A stretch of DNA of 64,000 nt from Corynebacterium endometrii (GTDB taxonomy: Bacteria > Actinomycetota > Actinomycetes > Mycobacteriales > Mycobacteriaceae): the NCBI RefSeq assembly GCF_004795735.1, contig NZ_CP039247.1, forward strand, positions 1,984,001 through 2,048,000, read 5' to 3'. Both the position numbers and the translations under genes were made by a program. Positions 28,623-37,718 of the stretch are shown here, one piece after another. Under the pieces are notes generated by a model, which was given only the letters and a program-made list of their open reading frames with translations, did not search any database and was not told the DNA's origin. The stretch's first letter is position 1. Each line of letters opens with the position of its first letter.

Positions 28623-29315
28623 GTGGCGTCGGGCAAAGCGGGGCCTTTGGCGGGCGCGGTGTTAGACGCCGTGGGCCAAGCCATCGCGGGCGGGGCTTAT
28701 GCGCCCGGGGACAGGCTGACGCTGCGGGGACTCGAGGCCGAATTTGGGGTCTCCCGCACGGTCGCCCGCGAGGCGATGCGCGCCCTGGAACAGCTGGGCA
28801 TGGTGGAATCCTCCCGGCGCGTGGGGCTTACCGTGCTACCGATGGAGCGCTGGGCCGTGTTTGATCCCGCGGTAATCGCCTGGAGGCTGCGGGGTGAGAA
28901 ATCGCGGGCCGCGCAGCTGCGCACGCTCAATGAGCTACGCGTGGCTATCGAGCCGCTGGCCGCCCGCCACTGCGCTGAACACGCCAGCGAGGCGGACCGC
29001 GCGGAGATTCTGCGCCTCGCCGGCGAGCTGTGTAAGCTTGACGCCCACCCCTCCCCCAAGGTTGGCGCGGAATTAGAGGTGGACCTGCAATTCCACACCG
29101 CGATTCTGCGCGGCTCCCGCAACGAGATGTTCAACGCGCTCGCCCCCTCGTTGCTGGCCATTTTCAAGGGCAAGTCCATCTTCGGCTCCGCCAAGCGGGA
29201 TCCCGTCGCCGGCACCGCGCAGCTGCACCTCGAGCTGGCCCGGGCGATTGCCGATTCGCGGGCCGATACCGCCGAGGCGCTCTCCCGACGCATCCTGGAC
29301 CACAACCGCAAATAG
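28623..29315 (+). CDS. gntR1: GntR/FadR-family regulator, likely GntR1
   Basis: A 230-residue repressor or activator. An N-terminal winged helix (AIAGGAYAPGDRLTLRGLEAEFGVSRTVAREAMRALEQLGM) is followed by an all-helical FCD ligand domain with likely metal-binding residues (RVAIEPLAARHCAEH, DLQFHTAILRGSRN, LDHN near the end). Its place between nrdF and nrdE is that of C. glutamicum gntR1, which controls gluconate catabolism and sugar uptake. I start at the GTG at 28623 (GGGAGG upstream); a GTG at 28614 is possible. Confidence 0.85.
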   Translation: MASGKAGPLAGAVLDAVGQAIAGGAYAPGDRLTLRGLEAEFGVSRTVAREAMRALEQLGMVESSRRVGLTVLPMERWAVFDPAVIAWRLRGEKSRAAQLRTLNELRVAIEPLAARHCAEHASEADRAEILRLAGELCKLDAHPSPKVGAELEVDLQFHTAILRGSRNEMFNALAPSLLAIFKGKSIFGSAKRDPVAGTAQLHLELARAIADSRADTAEALSRRILDHNRK

Positions 29316-29318
29316 CTC

Positions 29319-29352
29319 AATCCCCCGCTCGGAGTGACCCGTGCGGGGGATT
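29319..29352. terminator. Bidirectional terminator between gntR1 and nrdE
   Basis: Perfect 10-bp arms AATCCCCCGC / GCGGGGGATT with a 14-nt loop, located between convergent gene ends. Confidence 0.85.
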
Positions 29353-29362
29353 GCCAAGGCGC

Positions 29363-31525
29363 TTAAAGCATGCAGGATACGCAGCCCTCAACCTCGGTGC
29401 CGGTAAGAGCCATCTGGCGCAGGCGGATGTAATACAAGGTCTTAATGCCCTTGCGCCATGCGTAAATCTGCGCGCGGTTGATATCGCGAGTGGTGGCCGT
29501 GTCCTTGAAGAACAAGGTCAGCGACAGGCCCTGGTCGACGTACTTGGTGGCCTCCGCGTAGGTGTCGATGATCTTCTCATAGCCAATTTCGTAGGAGTCC
29601 TTGAAGTAGTCAAGGTTCTCGTTGTCCATATGGGGCGCCGGGTAGTACACGCGGCCGATCTTGCCTTCCTTCCGGATCTCAATCTTGGAGGCGATTGGGT
29701 GGATGGAAGACGTGGAGTTGTTGATGTAGGAGATGGAACCGGTTGGCGGCACGGCCTGCAGGTTGCGGTTGTACATGCCGTAGGCGCGAACGTCCGCCTT
29801 CAGCTGCTCCCATTCCTCCGCGGTGGGAGTCTTGATAGTGGACGCCTCGAAAAGGGCCTTGACCTTTTCGGTGCGCGGCTTGAAGGTCTCTGGGTCGTAG
29901 CGATCGAAGAACTCGCCGGTGTAGTACTCAGAATCCTTAAACTCGGAGAAGGATTCGCCGCGCTCGCGGGCGATGGTGTTGGAAGCCTTGATGCAGGCGT
30001 ACATCACCGCAGCGAAGTAGGCGTTGGTAAAGTCCAGGCCCTCCTCGGAGCCGTACTCGATGTGCTCGCGCCCCAGGTATCCATGCAGGTTCATCTGGCC
30101 CAGCCCGATGGCGTGCGAATTGTCATTGCCCTTGCGCACGGATGGAACCGAATCGATGGCGGTCTTGTCCGCCACCGCGGTCAGCCCGCGGATCGCGGTT
30201 TCGACGGTCTTTGCAAAGTCCGGGGAATCCATGGACATGGCGATGTTCAGGGAACCGAGGTTGCAGGAGATGTCATCCCCCATCTCCGAGTAGGAGAGAT
30301 CATCGTTAAAGTAGGACGGGGTGTTGACCTGCAGGATCTCGGAGCAGAGGTTGGACATGTTGATGCGGCCGGTCTTGACCGGGTTGGCCTTGTTCACCGT
30401 GTCCTCGAACATGATGTACGGGTAACCGGACTCAAACTGCAGCTCGGCCAGGGTCTGGAAGAACTGGCGCGCGTTGATCTTCTTCTTGCGGATGCGGGGA
30501 TCCTCAACCATTTCCTCGTAATGCTCGGTCACCGAGATATCCGCGAACGCCTTGCCGTAGATGCGCTCAACGTCATACGGGGAAAACAGGTACATGTCAT
30601 CATTGCGCTTGGCCAACTCAAAGGTGATATCCGGGATGACCACGCCCAAAGACAGGGTCTTGATGCGGATCTTCTCATCGGCGTTCTCACGCTTGGTGTC
30701 CAGGAAGTTCATGATGTCTGGATGGTGGGCGTTGAGGTACACCGCGCCGGCACCCTGGCGGGCGCCAAGCTGGTTGGCGTAGGAGAAGGAATCCTCCAGC
30801 AGCTTCATTACCGGGATGACGCCGGAGGACTGGTTTTCAATGCGCTTGATGGGGGCACCGGACTCACGGATGTTGGACAGCAGCAGCGCCACTCCTCCGC
30901 CGCGCTTGGACAGCTGGAGGGCCGAGTTGATGGAGCGGCCGATGGATTCCATGTTGTCCTCGATGCGTAGCAGGAAGCAGGAAACCAGCTCGCCGCGCTG
31001 GGCCTTGCCCGCGTTGAGGAAGGTAGGGGTTGCGGGCTGGAAGCGGCCGGTCATGATCTCATCAACCATGGCCTCGGCCACCTGCTCGTTGCCATCCGCC
31101 AAAAACAGGGCGGTCATGGCGACGCGATCCTCGAAGCGCTCCAAGTAGCGGCGACCATCGAAGGTCTTTAGCGTGTAGGACGTGTAGTACTTAAACGCAC
31201 CCAAGAAGGTCTTGAAGCGGAATTTGAATCCGTATGCGCGCTTGTAGAGGGATTTTACGAACTCCCAATCATACTGCTCGATGACCTCAGGTTCGTAGTA
31301 CTTGTTTTCAATCAGGTACCGGATCTTTTCTTCCAGGTCATGGAAGTAGACGGTGTTCTGATTGACGTGCTGCAGGAAGTACTGATTTGCCGCCTCGCGG
31401 TCCTTATCAAACTGGATATTGCCGTTCTCATCGTAGAGATTCAGCATCGCATTCAACGCGTGGTAATCCAGCTGCTCTTCCTGCTTTACTGGCTCTGCCA
31501 CGGTCTTTCCCAGCTGAGTAGACAT
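29363..31525 (-). CDS. nrdE: Class Ib ribonucleotide reductase, large (catalytic) subunit
   Basis: A 720-residue R1E subunit. Catalytic cysteines are in SNLCSEILQ and in the C-terminal EGCVSCML tail that relays electrons from NrdH. The active-site N-x-C-x-E motif is [15 protein letters not shown] and [18 protein letters not shown] are further R1 blocks. It lacks an N-terminal ATP cone, as class Ib enzymes do. It is part of the nrdHIE transcript, with an inter-gene hairpin after nrdI. Confidence 0.97.
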   Translation of the reverse strand: MSTQLGKTVAEPVKQEEQLDYHALNAMLNLYDENGNIQFDKDREAANQYFLQHVNQNTVYFHDLEEKIRYLIENKYYEPEVIEQYDWEFVKSLYKRAYGFKFRFKTFLGAFKYYTSYTLKTFDGRRYLERFEDRVAMTALFLADGNEQVAEAMVDEIMTGRFQPATPTFLNAGKAQRGELVSCFLLRIEDNMESIGRSINSALQLSKRGGGVALLLSNIRESGAPIKRIENQSSGVIPVMKLLEDSFSYANQLGARQGAGAVYLNAHHPDIMNFLDTKRENADEKIRIKTLSLGVVIPDITFELAKRNDDMYLFSPYDVERIYGKAFADISVTEHYEEMVEDPRIRKKKINARQFFQTLAELQFESGYPYIMFEDTVNKANPVKTGRINMSNLCSEILQVNTPSYFNDDLSYSEMGDDISCNLGSLNIAMSMDSPDFAKTVETAIRGLTAVADKTAIDSVPSVRKGNDNSHAIGLGQMNLHGYLGREHIEYGSEEGLDFTNAYFAAVMYACIKASNTIARERGESFSEFKDSEYYTGEFFDRYDPETFKPRTEKVKALFEASTIKTPTAEEWEQLKADVRAYGMYNRNLQAVPPTGSISYINNSTSSIHPIASKIEIRKEGKIGRVYYPAPHMDNENLDYFKDSYEIGYEKIIDTYAEATKYVDQGLSLTLFFKDTATTRDINRAQIYAWRKGIKTLYYIRLRQMALTGTEVEGCVSCML

Positions 31526-31658
31526 GCGTTTCGATTTCCTTTTCGTAAGTCTTTTTATTGGTGCTCTAGGGGCTGCTCTGGGAGCACTGTGTGGAACCGA
31601 TACTACTTGATCCGCGCACTCACGGCATAGTGGAAATCAATTCCCTTCTACCCCTAAA

Positions 31659-31685
31659 GCCCTCCCGCCGCAACGGCGGAAGGGC
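31659..31685 (-). terminator. Hairpin between nrdI and nrdE (attenuator-like)
   Basis: GCCCTCCCGCCG / CGGCGGAAGGGC with a CAA loop and one mismatch. On the minus strand it is followed by TTTAGGGG, a weak U-tract. It may lower nrdE relative to nrdHI or process the mRNA. Confidence 0.6.
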
Positions 31686-31699
31686 GATATAGTTGCAGG

Positions 31700-32137
31700 T
31701 TATTGGGCTTTTACTTGGTCCAGCCCCAGGGCCTGCGCGTTGGCTTCGAGCCCCTCGCGGCACAGACGCACATCCTCATCGTTTCCCATCAACTCGAAGC
31801 GGTATACGTAGGGCACCTTGCACTTGGCGGAAATAATTTCCCCCGCCTTGCCAAAGTCACTGCCGAAATTTGAATTGCCGCCGGCAATGACCGCGCGGAT
31901 AAGGCCGCGGTTGTGCTCATTATTCAAAAAGCGGATGACCTGAACCGGCACCGGTTTTGAGTTCTCATGGGTAATGGACGCACCCCCGCCATAGGTTGGG
32001 CAAATAAGCACGTACGGCTCATCGACCACCAGGGGTTCATCCTTCTTGTGCAGCGGGATGCGCTTGGCGGGAAAACCTAGCTTGTTGACGAAACGGCGCG
32101 TGTTTTCCGTTGCGGATGAAAAGTACACGACCAACAT
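31700..32137 (-). CDS. nrdI: NrdI flavodoxin-like ribonucleotide reductase activator
   Basis: A 145-residue flavodoxin-like protein. The N-terminus [17 protein letters not shown] contains the FMN phosphate loop [18 protein letters not shown] and [11 protein letters not shown] are further FMN loops. It supplies the oxidant for assembling the Mn-tyrosyl cofactor in NrdF. It lies 150 bp downstream of nrdH. Confidence 0.96.
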   Translation of the reverse strand: MLVVYFSSATENTRRFVNKLGFPAKRIPLHKKDEPLVVDEPYVLICPTYGGGASITHENSKPVPVQVIRFLNNEHNRGLIRAVIAGGNSNFGSDFGKAGEIISAKCKVPYVYRFELMGNDEDVRLCREGLEANAQALGLDQVKAQ

Positions 32138-32215
32138 GATGTTTTAAGGCCCCACTCACGGGTTTTGGGTGTTTATTGGAATGCTATTGGCGGCGGTGGG
32201 CTGCTACAAAGACAA

Positions 32216-32255
32216 AGAGCGAGCCTGAAAGCGCCGTGCGCCCCCTGCTCGCTCT
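32216..32255 (-). promoter_or_regulatory. Hairpin between nrdH and nrdI
   Basis: 9-bp arms AGAGCGAGC / GCTCGCTCT around a 22-nt loop in the nrdH-nrdI gap. No long U-tract follows, so mRNA processing or partial attenuation is more likely than full termination. Confidence 0.5.
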
Positions 32256-32287
32256 CGTAAGGACGGTTGTAGAGCCTATCGATTGCC

Positions 32288-32527
32288 TTAAGCAGATGCC
32301 GCTGCGCTGACCAGTTCCTTGATGCGGTCTGGGCGGAAGCCGCTCCAGTGGTTGCCCTCAGCCTCTACGACCGGAAGCGCAACGTAGCCCAGGGACATGA
32401 CGTAGTCACGCGCGTCATCATCCATGGACACATCCACGGTGGAGTACTCAACGCCGGAGCGGTCAAACGCACGCTTGGTTGCGACGCACTGTGGGCAAGC
32501 TGGCTTGGTGTAGAGAGTGATAGACAT
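32288..32527 (-). CDS. nrdH: NrdH glutaredoxin-like redoxin
   Basis: A 79-residue redoxin, first gene of nrdHIE. The redox motif is CPQC in MSITLYTKPACPQCVATKRAFD; the C-terminal WSGFRPDRIK block is the NrdH signature that contacts thioredoxin reductase and NrdE. The ATG at 32527 has AAGGACG upstream. Confidence 0.96.
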   Translation of the reverse strand: MSITLYTKPACPQCVATKRAFDRSGVEYSTVDVSMDDDARDYVMSLGYVALPVVEAEGNHWSGFRPDRIKELVSAAASA

Positions 32528-32674
32528 GGCGGCTACGTCCTTCTTCATCATGCGCTCGGCGGCGGGCTAGGAGTGTCACCTCGAGCCGAACCGGGGCGGT
32601 GGGAATCAAGTTCTTTATTTACTTCTCAGGGATATCTAGAACCGTTGTCCTCGATGTCCTGAGCAACACGAATG

Positions 32675-32690
32675 ACACTATACTTTGTGG
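32675..32690. promoter_or_regulatory. NrdR box 1 (nrdHIE operator)
   Basis: ACACTATACTTTGTGG closely fits the NrdR consensus acaCwAtATaTwGtgt and lies 148 bp upstream of the nrdH ATG. Confidence 0.75.
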
Positions 32691-32706
32691 CGATTCCCCG
32701 CAACTG

Positions 32707-32722
32707 ACACAACATATAGTAG
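32707..32722. promoter_or_regulatory. NrdR box 2 (nrdHIE operator)
   Basis: ACACAACATATAGTAG fits the same consensus. Its centre is 32 bp from that of box 1, about three helical turns, which is the arrangement expected for tandem NrdR sites. Confidence 0.75.
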
Positions 32723-32981
32723 TTACGTGGGTGAAATTCCCAGGAAGCTGGCCCCCGGCGGCCCACATGTTGCACTCGTGTAATTCCACCCCTTCCAAGC
32801 CCCCGGCTTACACCGCTGAAATTTCTTGGGGTTTTGCGAAATAATGTGACTAAGGTTACATTTTCGGCGCGGGCCCGCGTCCGATTTGGACCCCGCCGGA
32901 ATGGACCTTAAATCGCGCCCGTCACGCCCCACCGTCACCACCCCGCTCGCCAACCGCCGCCGACCACCACACCCCACAAGA

Positions 32982-33029
32982 CCACCGGGCCACAAAGCCA
33001 CCGGGCCGCAAAGCCACCGGGCCGCGAAG
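32982..33029 (+). repeat. Three tandem 16-bp repeats
   Basis: Unit CCACCGGGCCRCAAAG in three uninterrupted copies; copy 1 has A and copies 2-3 have G at position 11, and copy 3 has GAAG in place of AAAG at its end. It lies between the nrdHIE promoter and the rpmJ terminator. Confidence 0.9.
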
Positions 33030-33090
33030 CTAGCGCGGCACCCCACGGGCCGAAGCATCGCGGTTAATCCGTCGGGGGCTAAAACGACTA

Positions 33091-33122
33091 ATGCCACCTA
33101 CCCGGTTACAGGTAGGTGGCAT
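33091..33122 (-). terminator. Terminator of rpmJ
   Basis: Perfect 12-bp arms ATGCCACCTACC / GGTAGGTGGCAT with an 8-nt loop, followed on the minus strand by TAGTCGTTTTAG. It starts 17 bp after the rpmJ stop. Confidence 0.85.
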
Positions 33123-33138
33123 CAATGCTTCGCACGAA

Positions 33139-33261
33139 TTAGCCCTGACGAGCCTTGAAACGTGGATCCTTCTTGTTGATCACGAAGACCTTGCCGTGGC
33201 GGCGAATAACCTGGGCGCCCGGCTTCTTCTTCAGCGACCGAAGCGACTTGCGGACCTTCAT
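33139..33261 (-). CDS. rpmJ: 50S ribosomal protein L36 (zinc-independent form)
   Basis: A 40-residue protein, [20 protein letters not shown] then [20 protein letters not shown]. It is the L36 fold but has no cysteines, so it is the C-minus, zinc-free paralogue. In actinobacteria such copies are often repressed by Zur when zinc is plentiful, but in corynebacteria this form is common and may be the main one. AAAGGAG precedes the ATG. Confidence 0.95.
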   Translation of the reverse strand: MKVRKSLRSLKKKPGAQVIRRHGKVFVINKKDPRFKARQG

Positions 33262-33522
33262 CGGGCGCTCCTTTCGTTATGCGCATCTCAAGTGCGGAAA
33301 TGAATACTGTAAAGCATGTACCGGAAGTCCGGTCATGACACGAGGGAAAATATTACCCCACTGGCGCGTCAATACCAAAACTCACACTTTTCACGCCTAT
33401 ACACCTCCACCCCGGCCCCGGGCGGGAGCGCCGCAAACTCGCACATCAGGGACCGCTCCGCGCCTGACCGCGCGCCACCTATAGGACTACAGAATTGCGT
33501 TCGCGAGATTACAATGGCCCGC

Positions 33523-34350
33523 ATGACTTCTATTTCCCCGCTGCAGCAGCAGATTATCGAAGAAATGGGCTCCAAGCCCTCCATTGACCCGGCACAGGAG
33601 GTGGAATCTCGCATCCAGTTCCTCGTGGACTACCTGCAACGCACCGGCGCCAAGGGCTACGTCCTGGGAATTTCCGGCGGCCAGGACTCCACCCTGGCCG
33701 GCAAGCTGGCCCAGCTGGCCTGCGACCGCGTCGAGGGCGCCGAGTTCTACGCCGTGCGCCTGCCACACGGCGTCCAGGCCGATGAGGATGACGCGCAGGT
33801 GGCGCTGAAATTCATCCAGCCGGACCACAGCCTCAACATCAACATCGCCCCCGCCACCGCGGCGCTGGACGATGAGATAGCCGGCGCCTTCGGCGAGGCG
33901 GATCTGGGAGATTTTAACCGCGGCAATATCAAGGCCCGCCTGCGCATGACCGCGCAGTACGCCGTCGCGGGAGAGAAGGGGCTGTTAGTCATCGGCACGG
34001 ATCACGCCGCGGAAAACGTCACCGGCTTCTACACCAAGTGGGGTGACGGCGCCGCCGATCTCCTCCCGTTGGCGGGGCTGACCAAGGGCCAGGGAAAGCA
34101 GCTGCTCGTTGAGCTGGGCGCCCCCGATTCCACCTGGCAAAAGGTCCCCACCGCGGACCTGGAGGATGACAAGCCGCAACTACCGGATGAGGTTGCACTA
34201 GGCGTTACCTATGAACACATTGACGCCTACCTCGAGGGCAGGGACGTGCCCGACGCTGCCCGCAAGACCATCGAGGATTGGTACCACCGCGGCAAGCACA
34301 AGCGCATGATGCCTCCCGGCCCGCGCGAGGTAGAGCGGGGACTGGTTTAA
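33523..34350 (+). CDS. nadE: NAD+ synthetase (ammonia-dependent)
   Basis: A 275-residue enzyme converting nicotinate adenine dinucleotide to NAD. The PP-loop is [15 protein letters not shown] (about residue 46); [33 protein letters not shown] is the dimer/active-site block; no glutaminase domain is present. The ATG at 33523 gives exactly the E. coli NadE length (275 aa); an ATG 9 bp upstream is an alternative. No strong ribosome site is seen for either. Confidence 0.96.
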   Translation: MTSISPLQQQIIEEMGSKPSIDPAQEVESRIQFLVDYLQRTGAKGYVLGISGGQDSTLAGKLAQLACDRVEGAEFYAVRLPHGVQADEDDAQVALKFIQPDHSLNINIAPATAALDDEIAGAFGEADLGDFNRGNIKARLRMTAQYAVAGEKGLLVIGTDHAAENVTGFYTKWGDGAADLLPLAGLTKGQGKQLLVELGAPDSTWQKVPTADLEDDKPQLPDEVALGVTYEHIDAYLEGRDVPDAARKTIEDWYHRGKHKRMMPPGPREVERGLV

Positions 34351-34374
34351 GCCCGCCTAGGCCCGGTACCGACA

Positions 34375-35151
34375 CTAGGATTCGCCGAGCACCTTGAGGG
34401 TGGTCTCGGCGGCGCGGGCTAAGTCCGCGTGGTAGCCGGGGCCGTGCGTCATGGCGTGGACCGCCAGCGGGTGAAGCTGGTGCATGGGCACCCAATCGAA
34501 GAAGTCATCAGGCGCGCCGTAGCCGGCCACTATGTGGGAGAGGTACGGCGCACCGAACAACGCCAGCATGGCCAAGTCAGTAAACGGGTGGCCACCGTGC
34601 GCCGCCGGGTCGATCATGACCGGGCCATCGCTGCTAAAGAGCAGGTTGCCCGCCCACAAATCGCCGTGGATGCGGGCCGGCGCCACCCGGCCGTACTTCC
34701 CGCCGTCGTTAGCCACAATCGCGGCACACGCCCGCTCCACCAGGTCCAGCTGCTGCGGGTGCAGGTTAGCGTTGCGGGCAAAGGGCAGGACGCGCTGCTC
34801 AACGTAAAAGCGCGCCCAGTTGTCCGTGGGCTCACACCGCTGTTCAACCCGGCCGATGTAGTTCTTCCCCGCCCATCCAGCCGGCGGGCAACCAAAGGCC
34901 TCGGCCCCGGACTCATGCATAACAAGGATCTGGCGCCCGGCCTCCTGCGCGGCCCATTCGGTGGGCATGACCTCATGGATGCGCTCGGTGACCAGCTCAA
35001 GGCCGTCTACCCTAACCACCTCCACCACGGCGTGGGTGTTCTCCCCCAGCCACCGCAACCCGGCGGCCTCGGCGCCCGCCTGATCCGGCTCGCGCACGCG
35101 CTTGGTGAAAGTGTCCCGGGCATCGTGGTGCGGCTTTTTACCTTTATTCAT
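34375..35151 (-). CDS. Fructosamine/ketosamine kinase family protein
   Basis: A 258-residue aminoglycoside-phosphotransferase-like kinase. The catalytic loop is ARIHGDLWAGNLL (about residue 178) and the metal-binding Asp is in VMIDPAAHGGHPFTDLAML. The family phosphorylates glycated amines or ribulosamines for protein repair. The N-terminus (MNKGKKPHHDARDTFTKR) is short compared with eukaryotic members. It is convergent with nadE, 24 bp apart. Confidence 0.9.
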   Translation of the reverse strand: MNKGKKPHHDARDTFTKRVREPDQAGAEAAGLRWLGENTHAVVEVVRVDGLELVTERIHEVMPTEWAAQEAGRQILVMHESGAEAFGCPPAGWAGKNYIGRVEQRCEPTDNWARFYVEQRVLPFARNANLHPQQLDLVERACAAIVANDGGKYGRVAPARIHGDLWAGNLLFSSDGPVMIDPAAHGGHPFTDLAMLALFGAPYLSHIVAGYGAPDDFFDWVPMHQLHPLAVHAMTHGPGYHADLARAAETTLKVLGES

Positions 35152-35244
35152 ACCCCCACCCTACGGGTCTTAGGGCGTGGAGACGACGCACCGCCCCGCC
35201 GCGTCCGCACTCACAGACGCGCCAGCGGCCCGCCCTGCGCCGGC

Positions 35245-35682
35245 TCAGCCCTGGTAGCGCTCTGGCTCCTCACCGAGGTTGAAGTAGCGGCCGGAAATTT
35301 CCCTGGCGTTGATGCGCACGTAGTTGTACTTCAGCGTGGGCAGCCACGGCTTTAAGGGAAGCTCATCGGCCTTTTCGATATCCTGGTAACTCTTCAGCAC
35401 CTCGGCCTCGCCCTTGATGACCACGGACCACGCCTTGTCGCCTTCAACGTGATCCACCTCGAAGAGCACATCGTGGTTGAGGCTAACGCTAAAGAGCTTG
35501 GACCCCTCCGCGGTGCGGAAATAGACGGATTCGCCGTCCAGCGCGTAGTTGACCGGGAAGATATCCATGTCATCCTTGCGCCGGACCACAAGGCGGCCAA
35601 GCTCCTGGGTGGCCAAGCGCTCCAAGGATTCCTCCTTGGCCATCTTATTGATTGCTTCGTTGTGATTGTCATGCCCGTTCAT
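35245..35682 (-). CDS. Pyridoxamine 5'-phosphate oxidase-like FMN protein
   Basis: A 145-residue split-barrel protein of the kind annotated as pyridoxamine 5'-phosphate oxidase-like. Blocks are LATQELGRLVVRRKDDMDIFPVNYALDGESVYFRT, FEVDHVEGDKAWSVVIKGEAEVL, and NYVRINAREISGRYF. Such actinobacterial proteins bind FMN or F420 and reduce varied substrates; no substrate can be named. I start at MNGHDNHNEA (35682); longer in-frame starts at 35691 and 35733 exist. Confidence 0.82.
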   Translation of the reverse strand: MNGHDNHNEAINKMAKEESLERLATQELGRLVVRRKDDMDIFPVNYALDGESVYFRTAEGSKLFSVSLNHDVLFEVDHVEGDKAWSVVIKGEAEVLKSYQDIEKADELPLKPWLPTLKYNYVRINAREISGRYFNLGEEPERYQG

Positions 35683-35745
35683 AGGCCCCATTTTTCCACG
35701 CGCTGGGAATGCGTGCCGGAAGTGTGACTTCATTAACGCAGGAAA

Positions 35746-35759
35746 CTATCGGCCGATAG
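35746..35759. promoter_or_regulatory. 14-bp palindrome upstream of gltS
   Basis: CTATCGGCCGATAG is a perfect palindrome between the FMN-protein gene and gltS, 166 bp upstream of the gltS ATG and 64 bp upstream of the divergent start. It could be an operator for either gene. Confidence 0.4.
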
Positions 35760-35924
35760 CTTAGACGCAGGTGAGAGGCCCGCCCCTCACATCACCCCGG
35801 GAATATAGGCGGATATATAGGCCGGGAACTATCTATTTTGCCTAGCCGTCTGTAGGCTTAGCGGCGTTTAGTACCTTATTCGGCGCCGGCGGCGGTGCCG
35901 ATTTATTTTTGAAGCGAGTCTTAC

Positions 35925-37298
35925 ATGGAAGAAGCATTATTCCGCCAAACCCTTTTGGTTGACATGGGCCTTATCGGCGCCCTTATCCTGCTGGGCGTAA
36001 TACTGCGCGCCAAGGTCCCCGCCTTCCAGTGGCTCATGCTGCCGGCGCCGGTAATCGCGGGTTTCCTAGGCTTCCTGCTGGGCCCCAACGTGCTGGGCGC
36101 GTACGCGAAGTCCCAAGGTTGGGCATGGGCCGGCCTGCCGTTTTCTGAATACGTGGGCTCCTACACCACCATGCTCATCGCCGTGGTGTTTTCCTGCATG
36201 GCGCTGTCCCAGGATTTCAGCTTCAAGTCCCTTACCCCCTCCCTGCGAGGCTTTGCAGGTTACGGCATCTTAATGTCCGCCGGGCAGGTGCTAGTTGGCA
36301 TGCTGCTGGCGTTTATCCTGCTACGGCCGCTGTTCGACGCGCCAATGTCCATGGGTCTTATTCTCTTCGGCGCGTGGTCCGGCGGCTTTGGCACCTCCGC
36401 CGCCATGGGTGACGTATTCGCCGCCAACGGACAGCCGGAAGTGACCTCCATCGCGTTTACCGCGGCCACCGTGGGCATGCTCTCCGGCATCATCGGCGGC
36501 GTCATCCTGGCCCGCATCGGCGCGTCCAAGGGTTACGCCGCCGCGTACGACGCATCCAAGCCGCTGCCCCAGTCCCTGCGCACCGGCATCCTGGGACGCG
36601 ATGAGCGCCACAGCGCCGGTGAGCACACGCTGTCCGGCTCCTCCGTGGAAACCCTGACCTTCCACATCGGCATCGTCGGCGCGGTGATGGCCATCGGCTG
36701 GTGGGTGCAGACCACCTCGGCTGCGTACCTCAATGCGTTCGCGCTGCCGCTATTTACCACCGCGTTCCTGGTTGGCCTGGTAGTCCGCTGGGCGCTGCGC
36801 AGGACGGGCGGCGTCAAGGTCGTGGATCAGGGAACCACCAAGTCCATCTCCGGTACCGCCTCTGACATCCTGATTGTCTGCGGCATGGTCTCCATCGAGC
36901 CGGCATTCGTTTCTGACCACCTGCTGTCCCTGCTGTTTATCTTCCTGCTGGGCATCGCCTTCTGCGTGTTCCTCGGCCTGGTCATTGCGCCGCGCTACCT
37001 GGGCCACGGCTGGTTCGAGAAGCAGATCTTTACCTGGGGCTGGGCCACCGGTTCCGTGGCCACGGGCATCGCGCTGCTGCGCATCGTGGATCCCGAGTTT
37101 GAGTCCGGCACCGTGGAAGACTTCGGCTACGCCTACATGCCGCTTATCCCAATCGAGGGCGCGGCGGTGGCCGTGGCGCCGCTGCTGATTATCGCCGGCG
37201 CGTCATGGTCCGTGGCGCTCATCTGGGGCGTCCTTGCCCTCTTAGGCTTCTGGCTGCTGCGCGCCAGCCACGCAAAATTCAAGGCCCAGGCGGCCTAG
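35925..37298 (+). CDS. gltS: Sodium/glutamate symporter family permease
   Basis: A 457-residue polytopic membrane protein with about 10-12 hydrophobic segments in two inverted halves separated by a soluble loop (about residues 205-245, KPLPQSLRTGILGRDERHSAGEH). The glycine-rich pore-loop block GAWSGGFGTSAAMGDVF and its counterpart WGWATGSVATGIALLRIVDPE match GltS. It probably takes up glutamate with Na+. It has a 190-bp promoter region and no operon partner. Confidence 0.9.
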   Translation: MEEALFRQTLLVDMGLIGALILLGVILRAKVPAFQWLMLPAPVIAGFLGFLLGPNVLGAYAKSQGWAWAGLPFSEYVGSYTTMLIAVVFSCMALSQDFSFKSLTPSLRGFAGYGILMSAGQVLVGMLLAFILLRPLFDAPMSMGLILFGAWSGGFGTSAAMGDVFAANGQPEVTSIAFTAATVGMLSGIIGGVILARIGASKGYAAAYDASKPLPQSLRTGILGRDERHSAGEHTLSGSSVETLTFHIGIVGAVMAIGWWVQTTSAAYLNAFALPLFTTAFLVGLVVRWALRRTGGVKVVDQGTTKSISGTASDILIVCGMVSIEPAFVSDHLLSLLFIFLLGIAFCVFLGLVIAPRYLGHGWFEKQIFTWGWATGSVATGIALLRIVDPEFESGTVEDFGYAYMPLIPIEGAAVAVAPLLIIAGASWSVALIWGVLALLGFWLLRASHAKFKAQAA

Positions 37299-37718
37299 AG
37301 GCCAATCGGCTCCGCGGCGCTGACCCCAGCTAGGCGGCCGCGCGACCCGTGTGCGCTAGCCGCCGCAATTGGTGCGCCCAGGCCGGTGATCATCGCCGTG
37401 GCGGCGCTCGGTTAAAAAAATTAGGCTCCCGGGAACGCATTGGGCATTACCGCGAGGCGCACGTAGGCGTACCGCGGCTCCTCTTGGATAAGCTGCAGCG
37501 CGGGTTCAACCATGGGGCCATACTCCCCCTCCGCGTTCCATTTCAGTGCCGTACTGCAGTGCGGCGCATCCGGTGTGGTGCGCCGCTTTTCGCGTCCGAT
37601 GCCACCCCGCCCCGAGTCCGCCAGGCCTAGCGAGGTTGGCGCAGCCTGGGACTGTTCACTATGATCGGGCAATCTTATCCACCCGCGCCTTTGCGCGCGG
37701 CCCAACGAGGAGGAGCCC
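37299..37718. other. gltS-tcdA intergenic region with an antisense protein-like fragment
   Basis: A 420-bp gap. On the minus strand, 37421-37560 reads as a plausible protein tail (TALKWNAEGEYGPMVEPAL... ending VMPNAFPGA) but without a clear start, so it may be a decayed gene or chance. A terminator hairpin at 37561 faces the plus strand. Confidence 0.35.
37561..37590 (+). terminator. Rho-independent terminator upstream of tcdA
   Basis: Perfect 8-bp arms GCGGCGCA / TGCGCCGC followed at once by TTTT. It could end gltS transcription 260 bp downstream of its stop, or a short RNA from the gap. Confidence 0.75.

Larger units (their letters stand above)
32528..33090. other. Long intergenic region upstream of nrdH
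   Basis: A 560-bp gap between nrdH and the rpmJ terminator. It holds the tandem NrdR boxes, a TATAGT-rich promoter zone, and a 3x16-bp tandem repeat. Readings in both strands are Pro/Arg- or Gly-rich and do not look coding, although both strands have open frames. Confidence 0.6.

Noticed and set aside
32723..33158. Open frames on both strands in the nrdH-rpmJ gap
   Set aside because: Composition is Pro/Arg/Gly-rich, driven by the GC-rich tandem repeats, with no ribosome sites and no family similarity.
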